A stretch of 64,000 nucleotides of DNA from Alcaligenes faecalis (GTDB taxonomy: Bacteria; Pseudomonadota; Gammaproteobacteria; Burkholderiales; Burkholderiaceae_B). The stretch spans positions 186,001 to 250,000 of the forward strand of contig NZ_CP168006.1 in the NCBI RefSeq assembly GCF_041521385.1. Direction: 5' to 3'. This document shows positions 42,001-48,961 of this stretch, one piece after another. The notes beneath the pieces were generated by a model. The model was given only the letters and a program-made list of their open reading frames with translations. It was not told the DNA's origin and ran no database searches. Each line of letters starts with the position of its first letter. Position 1 is the stretch's first letter. Made by a program: the position numbers and the translations under genes.

Positions 42001-44969
42001 CGCAGCTCGACCTGACCGCCCTTCTCCAGTTTTACATCGCACTGCACCAAACCTTGATCGTCGCTGCGGCCTTCGCAGATCGTACCCAGGTCCTCGCGCT
42101 GTTCCTGATTGTCATAGCTGTAGAAACCACCCACCATGCGTTTGCGGATCGAGAATCGCTGCACATTGGCAGCCTCAATACGCACAGGCACATTTTTCAA
42201 CGGCTTACCGTCTGGGCTCACGGCAATAGCCGAGAGCGTGGTGGACGAACCGGCTGCCAGCCAGCTACCCGCACGCAGACCAGCCACGACATCAGCAGGC
42301 CAAACCGACACGGTTTGAGTCAGGGTTTGAATTTCACCGTTAGGATCGGCAAAGGTAGCCTCCACCAGGAATTCGGAAGGACGATCCACCACAGGCAGAT
42401 CCTCCAGCTTGGCACGCAAACCACCTTGTGCATCCAACTGGAAACGCTGCTTGTTCAGGAAAACACGGGAGTCCCAGGCATCTGACGACTCAACCGTCTG
42501 GGGAGAAGCAAAGCTATAGTCGTCATACGCGCTAAATGAAGGCGACTGGGCCCGTACTACCGCCGACAACTGGACAGGCAAAAAGTCCGCAGGGCCACCC
42601 GACAGATAATGCAACTGCAAATCCGCCTGCATCTGTTTGGGGTTCACCAGGTACGGACGACTCTGCCCATCACTTAGCTTGATGCTGCCGCCCAAAACAG
42701 GCAGCTTGAACTGTTCAACGCGGAATTCACCAAAATTGAAGTACTGGTTTTCACCTTCGGTACGCAAACGGTAAACACCCAGCTCGGCATCCTTAGGGAT
42801 ATTCCAATCATTCAAAGCAAACACGCTGCCAGCGGCGGTCTTGTGCCACTTCAAGGGCAATTCAATGCGCTTGCCACTGCCATCATGCTCGACAATCATA
42901 GCCTCGGGATAACGATGAGGCGCCTTAAAACCATCGCGCACGCGTTCACGCACGTAGTGCTTCATGTGCACCACTTCACCCGCACGAAACAGGCTGCGAT
43001 CCATCACGGTATGGGCCACTGGTTCATCACGACCACCCCAGTTGTAGGGCACGTTAAAGCGCCATGGCTCGATACCCGAATTCCACTCGCTCAAGGCGAA
43101 GCTGAAATCAGCCTTACCGCGAGCCATGGGATTACTCTTGTCGATACGCGCTGTCACAAACAAGCCGGACAGGCCGGTGTCCTGGCAGTAATCAGGGCCA
43201 TCTACGGCTTGCGGATGGTGGAACATCCCGTCCTTGTCCGTTTCACCCTGCACCAGCTCCTCGCCACGGCAGTTCATGACACGGATCCTGGCGCCGGGCA
43301 CCACTTTGGCGTCATCCAGGGTGGTGACCCAGACCAGCAAGTCATCCCCCCCTTTCTTGATGTGTACACCCAGATTGGTGACCAGCACGGAGCTGCGCAC
43401 ATACATGGTGCCTGCCGATTCCAGCAAAGACGCTCCCAAACGTGGAGAAGCTACTTCCAGCACATGGAAACCAGGCTCTTTCAAGGGCACACCAATCAGC
43501 TCAAAAGGACGTTCGTCTTTCTGATCCATGCCGGGCAGATCCAACTTCTTGACCTCTTTGCCGATCAGCAAAGGTTGAGCACGCAGGTCCAGTTGACCGT
43601 ACTGATCAACAGGAGCGGTGATGTGAAAATCGCCGTCCATCATGCCACGCAGATGTTCTGCACTGACCCGCCAGGAATAATCCAGCTGGCGCAAACGGGA
43701 ATACCAAGCCAGAATTTCCCTATCGTCCTTCACGGCCAAGGCGCCCACCTGACCGGCCGATACCAGCATTTGCTCAGTCGTGAGGTCCGGCTCGACATTA
43801 CGAAGACTCAAACCAATCGCTGGGGGATCAGAATCATCCGAGCCATCGCGGTCGGCATGGCCGAAACGCTCCACAATCCCAAAAGGCTCCACGGCAAACT
43901 TCACCAACGGCGGATACGTCGTGGTGCTCATCCCGTTGCTCAGAACCTGCGGGTTCTTAAGACTGCGGCCAGCATCGTCCGTCAGACCATCCGGAATCTT
44001 GACCGTCAGCTTGGTGTTTTCAGGAAAAGGGCCCTGGAAACGCACATATTGGCTAGGGCCACGATCTTGCCATGCCTCATCACTATCAGACACGGGTTCC
44101 CAGACCTGTTCGCCAGCTTCCAAACGGATCTGACGCAGGTGCTCGTACGCGACCGGCGCAGAGAACTGAACACCAACGCTGCCAACCGGTGTGCAAGGTG
44201 CCTCTGCACGTTCACGCAGGCAAGAGAGCGAGGCCGTAAATTCGGGACGCACGTTGTAATCGTAGGTGTAGCGATCCGTATTCGGGACGCCCTTACGATT
44301 GTCGATCTGGGTCATGATGCCCGGTTCCAGCACCACCGACACGGTGGCATCCGCTGGCAAGGGGCGTGCACACTGCACGGCCTGGTAACGCTCGTCGACC
44401 TCGTCCACATAGAACTCGGCGCGAACCATGGCATCGCGCTGGGCCCCCTCAACGGCTTTCAGACCAATACGCTCGCCAATACCCTCTACCCGGCAATAGC
44501 CGTTTTTGATTAAAGAGCCAGTATTAACAGGCGCATTGAAGCGGAATAGAAAAACCTGGTCCTCATTAATCATGTTGTAATACGGGCGGTTGCTTTCCAG
44601 AATGGCACCACCGGAATTAAAACGATATTGAGCCGGTCCACTAATCGCTTCATTATTGATGCTGCGAAAGCTTTTGGACACGACCGCCGTACAACTCAAA
44701 CCTGGTCCTGGACGCTCGTCGAATTCATAAATCCAGCGACGCGAATCAAGCCAACGGCCCTGGCCGACTACCGATGGATCATCACATTGCACCAGCACAG
44801 GTGCAGGCAATTGCGAATCCCCAAAATGAACAGCGGGTTTGGCAAAAGTAACTTTGACATCCCGCAAATCCGATGTCGCCCCCTGAGGCGAGAAACTGCT
44901 TATCGTGATGGCTTGGGCGCTACTGACGCCCAGCAGGAACACCAAACCCAGCAAAGACTGGCGATGCAT
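39060..44969 (-). CDS. bacterial alpha-2-macroglobulin (ECAM/YfhM-like) with thioester motif
   Basis: This is a giant 1969-residue periplasmic protein that traps proteases with a bait and a reactive thioester. Signal peptide: MHRQSLLGLVFLLGVSSAQA, with no lipobox Cys, unlike the E. coli lipoprotein. Macroglobulin-like domains fill the first half. The A2M segment around residues 1225-1400 contains DSLTQYRIVAVADLAGDRFG. The thioester site is at residues 1500-1503, YPYSCFEQ, with the reactive Cys and Gln kept (CxEQ). The thioester helical domain follows, and the C-terminal receptor-like domain ends in YTVRLNTVGQFVLPASRAEA. AGGGGAAG sits before the ATG. It is longer than ECAM (about 1650 residues) and is coupled to pbpC. 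Confidence 0.92.
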   Translation of the reverse strand: MHRQSLLGLVFLLGVSSAQAITISSFSPQGATSDLRDVKVTFAKPAVHFGDSQLPAPVLVQCDDPSVVGQGRWLDSRRWIYEFDERPGPGLSCTAVVSKSFRSINNEAISGPAQYRFNSGGAILESNRPYYNMINEDQVFLFRFNAPVNTGSLIKNGYCRVEGIGERIGLKAVEGAQRDAMVRAEFYVDEVDERYQAVQCARPLPADATVSVVLEPGIMTQIDNRKGVPNTDRYTYDYNVRPEFTASLSCLRERAEAPCTPVGSVGVQFSAPVAYEHLRQIRLEAGEQVWEPVSDSDEAWQDRGPSQYVRFQGPFPENTKLTVKIPDGLTDDAGRSLKNPQVLSNGMSTTTYPPLVKFAVEPFGIVERFGHADRDGSDDSDPPAIGLSLRNVEPDLTTEQMLVSAGQVGALAVKDDREILAWYSRLRQLDYSWRVSAEHLRGMMDGDFHITAPVDQYGQLDLRAQPLLIGKEVKKLDLPGMDQKDERPFELIGVPLKEPGFHVLEVASPRLGASLLESAGTMYVRSSVLVTNLGVHIKKGGDDLLVWVTTLDDAKVVPGARIRVMNCRGEELVQGETDKDGMFHHPQAVDGPDYCQDTGLSGLFVTARIDKSNPMARGKADFSFALSEWNSGIEPWRFNVPYNWGGRDEPVAHTVMDRSLFRAGEVVHMKHYVRERVRDGFKAPHRYPEAMIVEHDGSGKRIELPLKWHKTAAGSVFALNDWNIPKDAELGVYRLRTEGENQYFNFGEFRVEQFKLPVLGGSIKLSDGQSRPYLVNPKQMQADLQLHYLSGGPADFLPVQLSAVVRAQSPSFSAYDDYSFASPQTVESSDAWDSRVFLNKQRFQLDAQGGLRAKLEDLPVVDRPSEFLVEATFADPNGEIQTLTQTVSVWPADVVAGLRAGSWLAAGSSTTLSAIAVSPDGKPLKNVPVRIEAANVQRFSIRKRMVGGFYSYDNQEQREDLGTICEGRSDDQGLVQCDVKLEKGGQVELRAIARDGEGRESIAASTVWVSGSGYLWFGGQNDDRIDVIPAKKTWAPSETAEFQVRMPFREATALVSVEREGVLQAQVVQLEGDSPNVSVEIKPEWGPNVYVSVLVLRGRLREVPWYSFFSWGWSQPLNWYKAYSEGGGEFVAPTTTVDLSKPSYRFGLASIEVSSQQDALDVKVTTDRSQYAIREQAKVDIQVLKSDGTPAAGASVALAAVDQALLELSPNNSWNLLNAMRALRGYNVQTATAQSEIVGRRHYGRKAVAAGGGGGKSPTRELLDTLLLWKGNVELDAEGRATVTVPLKDSLTQYRIVAVADLAGDRFGSGSAQIVTTQDLQIISGLPAIAREGDDYQAQVTLRNSSPRAMTVKVKAQYRGKGLPSADLPEQTVELASGSAKVVSWPMSVPLSSGSADSHQMEWTLDAQEVQQSGATGKAAKDSLTIKQEVFTATPVTVQQGTLVAVGIEEPLNMSVQAPAGALKNEQGVVQGGLQMLFRSSLGGGMEGVRAWFERYPYSCFEQQASRFMGLRSEQAWAGLMQRMPSYMDQNGLLRYFPSNYGWGSRVLTSYILDISYMAESIGLNFPIPDGMRNEMLQGLENVVNGRIPSMQTVSRQERDIEVIRATAVLAKYDRARVNMLDSVELNLQSWPTEILLAWVDLTQRLPGIKKAEETRQEAMNLIQARLISRGTRLVFGEDALNGSPWAMTSRVTNQARLMLLVNEMPDWAEDMPRLAQGLLAEQQRGAWRMTTENLLGSLAIEQFSRHHEQKPGGQSLVILGSETAQVVDWDRLKPDGQGVRSSKIAVPWRGDQADNLSVEQMGEGKAWIDVRSLAAVPVTKPISAGLSMERHIEAVEQAKPGVWSRGDIMRVKIKVKAQGQASWVVVSDPVPAGATILGSGLGRDSAMATAGEEQSGHWPSFVERRFDGYRAYYERFEEGTTEVSYTVRLNTVGQFVLPASRAEALYEPDVFAVWPNEQVLEVVDAPAK

Positions 44970-45404
44970 CGTTCTTCCCCTATGGAATATGCTATTTTCG
45001 CGCCAGTTTAATGGAAATCAGCTCCTCTGGGCGTGTCTGGGCCGCCTCAAAAGGACATAAAAAACACCACCAAATGCAACAGAAAAAACCCCACGCCACG
45101 CCTTCGACGGGCTGTCCACCAAAGGGGCACTTTTGGCCAGGGGCGCAAAGCGTTGGGACGGCCCGGCAACAAAGAAAAGCCGCTCTGATCCAAAAGCCTG
45201 CAGCCTCATCAAATGCGAATTCTGGTGGCATTTGAAAGTAAAAATGTCATATGCGACCAATACCGAGCTTTTTTCCTAAAACGGGCGATATCAACTACGA
45301 TTAGAAGCACAATTACTCCCGCCCTTACTGGAAACCCGGCCTACCCACTCCCTATGTCTTTAACGCGTACACGGATCCATTCGCCTTGATCTCAGGACAG
45401 ACAC
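44970..45404. other. 435-base intergenic region without a supported gene
   Basis: This separates the divergent macroglobulin and DUF697-like genes. It should hold promoters for both, but I see no convincing -35/-10 pair. Open frames of 60-80 codons exist on both strands, without SD or coding-like composition. No tRNA-like or strong hairpin structure is apparent. Confidence 0.5.
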
Positions 45405-45941
45405 ATGAGCACGATGACACTGCAGGAATTGGATAAAACCCGCAAAGAATGCCGCAAACTGATCAGTCAGCGCGCCTTGCTATCAGCGGCGGCTGCCGTG
45501 GTGCCCATCCCTGGCGTGGATATGGGCGCGGACGTGGCGATTTTGATGAAAGTCATTCCTATCATCAATGCCCGCTTTGGGCTGACCGCCAATGATGTGG
45601 ACGCCCTCAGCCCTGAACTGAAAAAGCTGGTTGTCGTCGGCGGAACCAGTATGGGACTGGGCATGGTGGGACGGGTTCTGACAACGGATCGTGTCATCAA
45701 TATTTTGGTGCGCCTGGGTGCTAAAAAACTGGCCGGCAAATACGGCGCCAAATATGTCCCCCTGATCGGGAGTGCCATCTCGGCATCCATCAGCTTTGTC
45801 GTGCTGCGTAAAGTGGGTAACCAGCATATTGAAGAATGCTATGCAATTGCACGACGCCTGGCGCTGGAAACGCAAAGGCGTGAGGCGGTCCATACCATTG
45901 ATGGTAGCGAGGAAAATTTAATACGAGAAATCAAGGGTTAA
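45405..45941 (+). CDS. DUF697-like protein
   Basis: This is a 178-residue protein. It has a Lys/Arg-rich N-terminal helix, then LSAAAAVVPIPGVDMGADVA and ILMKVIPIINARFGLTANDV, which resemble the DUF697/YcjF-type domain where Pro-Ile-Pro-Gly-Val-Asp breaks two hydrophobic helices. Another Gly/Ala-rich hydrophobic segment lies at about 70-90 and a third at about 118-138 (YVPLIGSAISASISFVVLRK). It is probably membrane-associated. No GTPase partner is adjacent, though such domains often follow GTPases. AGGAC precedes the ATG. Function unknown. Confidence 0.6.
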   Translation: MSTMTLQELDKTRKECRKLISQRALLSAAAAVVPIPGVDMGADVAILMKVIPIINARFGLTANDVDALSPELKKLVVVGGTSMGLGMVGRVLTTDRVINILVRLGAKKLAGKYGAKYVPLIGSAISASISFVVLRKVGNQHIEECYAIARRLALETQRREAVHTIDGSEENLIREIKG

Positions 45942-46022
45942 AACCCAGTCGATCCTTTTGCTCTTATCAAGATCGCTCTTTGAGTGGCTCAAATACGCTG
46001 GACACGCTGAGCCTGCTAAGGA

Positions 46023-46064
46023 GGCGTGACGAAGCGACGGAGCATCACCGTCCCCTTCGTGACG
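46023..46064 (+). terminator. long hairpin between convergent DUF697-like and nitronate monooxygenase genes
   Basis: GGCGTGACGAAG-C-GACGG pairs with CCGTC-CC-CTTCGTGACGCC (one mismatch and a small bulge) around a seven-base loop. On the plus strand it is followed by ACCATTTTAG. It probably ends the DUF697-like transcript. Confidence 0.55.
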
Positions 46065-46072
46065 CCACCATT

Positions 46073-47245
46073 TTAGCCCGCAGGAACCACACCAGGCTTC
46101 TTGCTACGGCCATTCAACATATAGTCCATCAGTTCGCGCACCGACTTCATGGCCTTGCCAAAAGGCAAGGCTTCGGAGCTACGGAAAAACAGGCCACGCT
46201 CCACATCCCCTTTCAAGGCATAGGCCAGTTGGCGGTCAATACAAAACTGGCCATGGCGCTGCACGCCATCACGCAAGCCGCAATGTGCCAGACAATCAAA
46301 GCCTTCCGTGCAGGCACGTTCTCGCGCCACCGATTGCAGCTTTTTCTCTTTGTGCAAATAGGCATCCAGCCAAGGCGTACGGACAGCACGAGCGGGCAAG
46401 CCGGCCACACTCATGAAAGTCACAATGTCCTTGGGTTCTGCATCCAACAATACACGTTTGAAGTTCTCGTGGGCATCGCCTTCTTCGGTAACTGCAAATG
46501 CGGTTCCCATTTGCACGCCGTCTGCGCCCCAATCCATTAATTGTCGCAACTGTTCAGGGCGATGAATCCCGCCTGCGGCGATCAAAGGAATGCGCTCAGC
46601 CTCCAGGCCCATTTCACGGAACAAGGCACGACACCCCTCCAATACGCGCTGGAAAGCATATTCAGGCTTGCTCAACGATTGATCGTCAGCGGCCCCCAGA
46701 TGACCTGCAGCATAACGGGGGTTTTCCAGAACAACCGCATCGGGCAAACGCTTGCGGCGTAGCCATTTTTTCACTAACAGGGTGACGCCGCGTACATCGG
46801 ACAGAATAGGAATCAAGGCAACTTTAGGGTGATCCTGAACCAGTTCAGGCAAATCCAGTGGCAAACCAGCCCCCACCACCACTGCGTCTGCCCCACTCTC
46901 GCAGGACTGACGTACATACTCGGGATACTGCGAAACGGCCTTCATGATGTTCACGGCAATCCCGCCCTTCCCCCCCGATCGCTCTCGGGCACGATGGATT
47001 TCACGGTCCAGCGCCTGCAAATTGGCCGCATCGACTACGCCTTTTTCGACATCCCCTCCAGTGCTGTCCATGAGATCTTCGTGATGGCGCCGTAAATCCA
47101 CGCTGGAGATCGTCCCCAGTCCACCCAATGCAGCCACTGTACCCGCCAGTCGGGACGCCGAAATACCGACTCCCATGCCGCCTTGAACAATAGGCAAAAG
47201 CAGTTTTCCCTTCAGGGACATGAGACGTAAATCCGTCTTTAGCAC
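46073..47245 (-). CDS. nitronate monooxygenase (2-nitropropane dioxygenase family)
   Basis: This is a 390-residue FMN-dependent TIM-barrel enzyme that oxidises nitronates to aldehydes or ketones plus nitrite. The flavin site shows LPIVQGGMGVGISASRLAG near the start, GGIAVNIMKAVSQ, VVVGAGLPLDLPEL, IAAGGIHRPEQLRQLMDWGA and DGVQMGTAFAVTEE. The C-terminal ~100 residues have five Cys (ACTEGFDCLAHCGLRDG and others) and are characteristic of a subgroup with that tail. True physiological substrates, such as propionate 3-nitronate, cannot be told. It is a single gene, divergent or independent of its neighbours. Confidence 0.87.
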   Translation of the reverse strand: MLKTDLRLMSLKGKLLLPIVQGGMGVGISASRLAGTVAALGGLGTISSVDLRRHHEDLMDSTGGDVEKGVVDAANLQALDREIHRARERSGGKGGIAVNIMKAVSQYPEYVRQSCESGADAVVVGAGLPLDLPELVQDHPKVALIPILSDVRGVTLLVKKWLRRKRLPDAVVLENPRYAAGHLGAADDQSLSKPEYAFQRVLEGCRALFREMGLEAERIPLIAAGGIHRPEQLRQLMDWGADGVQMGTAFAVTEEGDAHENFKRVLLDAEPKDIVTFMSVAGLPARAVRTPWLDAYLHKEKKLQSVARERACTEGFDCLAHCGLRDGVQRHGQFCIDRQLAYALKGDVERGLFFRSSEALPFGKAMKSVRELMDYMLNGRSKKPGVVPAG

Positions 47246-47315
47246 GATGTTAATACCTTAGGTTGATGCAAGAACCTGCCGGCCACGTCGGGACCAGAAA
47301 CAGGGCAATAGAATC

Positions 47316-47339
47316 GTGGCTGTCTGCCAAGACAGCCAC
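47316..47339 (-). terminator. hairpin after hemN
   Basis: GTGGCTGTCT and AGACAGCCAC form a perfect ten-base stem with a GCCA loop, four bases after the hemN stop. The following minus-strand bases GATTCTATT make only a weak U-tract. Confidence 0.55.
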
Positions 47340-47343
47340 TGTG

Positions 47344-48765
47344 TTAAATCAGGCGGGAATAGCGCGCACCGCTTTCCTGGCTCAAATACTTGTCGAACAC
47401 CATGCTGTAAGCACGCACAAACAAACGACCTTTGGGCAGCACCTGGATAGACTGGGAATCGACAGTCAGCAAACCGGCTTGGGCATAGCTGTGGAGCTCC
47501 TGCAGCTCAGAAGAGAAGTAGCTAGAAAAATCAATGCCATAACGCGCCTCCAGACGCGCAATAGGCACTGGCATGCTACACATCAAATGCATGATGACTT
47601 CCGCCCGCAAGCGATCATCCTGCTGCATCACAATGCCGCGCTCGATCGGTAGACGCCCCTGATCTATATCGGCGTAATAATGGCGCAGGCTACGGGCATT
47701 TTGCACATGCATGGTGCCCACCTGACCGATGGACGACACGCCGAAAGAAACCAGATCACAGGCTGCGCGAGTGGTGTAGCCCTGGAAGTTGCGGTGCAGG
47801 CTGCCGTCCAGGCGAGCCAGATTCAACTCGTCTGTCGGCAAAGCAAAGTGATCCAGACCAATGTAGACATAGCCCGCATCCAGCAGACGCTGAGAGGACA
47901 TCAGGAACAGTTGCAGACGCTGGTCGGCGTCTGGCAGCTCTTGTTCGTTAATCAAACGTTGAGCCTTAAAGCGGGTTGGCAAGTGCGCGTAGTTATAAAG
48001 AGCAATCCGATCTGGCCGCAGTTGCACCAGCGAATCAATCGTGATGGCAAAGCTTTCCAGGGTCTGCAAAGGCAGACCGTAGATCAGGTCCGTGTTGATG
48101 GATTGAAAACCGGCTGCGCGGCCTTCTTCTATGGCGCGTTTGACCATCTCGAAAGGCTGGATACGGTTAATCGCTTTTTGCACGTCGGGGTCAAAATCCT
48201 GTACCCCAAAGCTGGTACGGTTAAAGCCCAGAGCCGCCAAGTTCTGGAGCGTACCTTGCCCCAAGGTACGCGGGTCGATTTCGATGCCCAGTTCTGCATC
48301 GTCCGTGAACGCGAACTGCTCGTTAAGCTTGGCCATCAGGCGGGCCAATTGTTCATTGTCCAGGAAAGTGGGTGAGCCGCCGCCCAAGTGCAATTGTTCG
48401 GTGCGCCTGTCCGCATCCATATATTGGGTGACCATATCAATTTCGCGCAGCAAGTAATCCAGGTACTGCTCGCTCTTGCTACGGTCTTGCGTAATAATTT
48501 TATTGCAGGCACAAAAGTAGCAAAGCGACTGGCAAAACGGAATGTGCAGGTACACCGACAAGGGAGGATTACTGCTGCTCAAGGCCCGTCGCGATAGCTC
48601 GTGAATATAAGGCTGGGCGGGAAAATCCTGAAAGAAACGGTCTGCGGTGGGGTAGGAGGTATAACGCGGTCCGGAACGATCAAAGCGCCGGATCAAGGCT
48701 TCTGAGATTTCAATATCTTGCGCGGTCGGGGCACGGGTATCCGATGCTTCCAAAGTTTGCGGCAT
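47344..48765 (-). CDS. hemN: oxygen-independent coproporphyrinogen III oxidase
   Basis: This radical-SAM enzyme converts coproporphyrinogen III to protoporphyrinogen IX without oxygen. It has 473 residues. The [4Fe-4S] ligands are in HIPFCQSLCYFCACNK (CxxxCxxC). The N-terminal RSGPRYTSYPTADRF and LHLGGGSPTF are typical of true HemN rather than the HemW-type paralog. The second substrate-binding signatures GLDHFALPTDEL and RNFQGYTT are kept. The start at 48765 has AGGAGG seven bases upstream; a 29-codon extension would run into the promoter. Upstream is an FNR box at class II spacing, so expression is predicted to rise at low oxygen. Confidence 0.96.
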   Translation of the reverse strand: MPQTLEASDTRAPTAQDIEISEALIRRFDRSGPRYTSYPTADRFFQDFPAQPYIHELSRRALSSSNPPLSVYLHIPFCQSLCYFCACNKIITQDRSKSEQYLDYLLREIDMVTQYMDADRRTEQLHLGGGSPTFLDNEQLARLMAKLNEQFAFTDDAELGIEIDPRTLGQGTLQNLAALGFNRTSFGVQDFDPDVQKAINRIQPFEMVKRAIEEGRAAGFQSINTDLIYGLPLQTLESFAITIDSLVQLRPDRIALYNYAHLPTRFKAQRLINEQELPDADQRLQLFLMSSQRLLDAGYVYIGLDHFALPTDELNLARLDGSLHRNFQGYTTRAACDLVSFGVSSIGQVGTMHVQNARSLRHYYADIDQGRLPIERGIVMQQDDRLRAEVIMHLMCSMPVPIARLEARYGIDFSSYFSSELQELHSYAQAGLLTVDSQSIQVLPKGRLFVRAYSMVFDKYLSQESGARYSRLI

Positions 48766-48810
48766 TGAGGGTCCTCCTGAAAAAGACCGATTTCTTCTAG
48801 TCAAGCATTT

Positions 48811-48852
48811 ATTGTGAGAGAAAACCTCGGGCAGGCGCTTGACCTGCATCAA
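48811..48852 (-). promoter_or_regulatory. FNR-type class II promoter of hemN
   Basis: On the minus strand TTGATGCAGGTCAA (48852-48839) matches the FNR consensus TTGAT-N4-ATCAA with one mismatch. The -10 CACAAT (48816-48811) follows after exactly 22 bases, which places the box centre at -41.5, the class II activator geometry. The same box lies upstream of the divergent mrpA gene. Confidence 0.8.
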
Positions 48853-48961
48853 GGCCGCAAGAACTAAAAAAACGCTTTTTTTATCGCCGTTGAGCTGAAA
48901 TTAGCTTCATATATCGTATTATTAAGCGCAAGCCGCCCAAATTACCGCCAGTTGGAGTCAG

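Noticed and set aside
39093..44513. Long plus-strand frames (over 500 codons each) opposite the alpha-2-macroglobulin gene
   Set aside because: Antisense shadows; the minus-strand protein has a signal peptide, the thioester motif and an uninterrupted domain order.
45011..45260. Small frames of 60-80 codons on both strands in the gap before the DUF697-like gene
   Set aside because: No Shine-Dalgarno, composition unlike neighbouring genes, and both strands open at once, which indicates chance.
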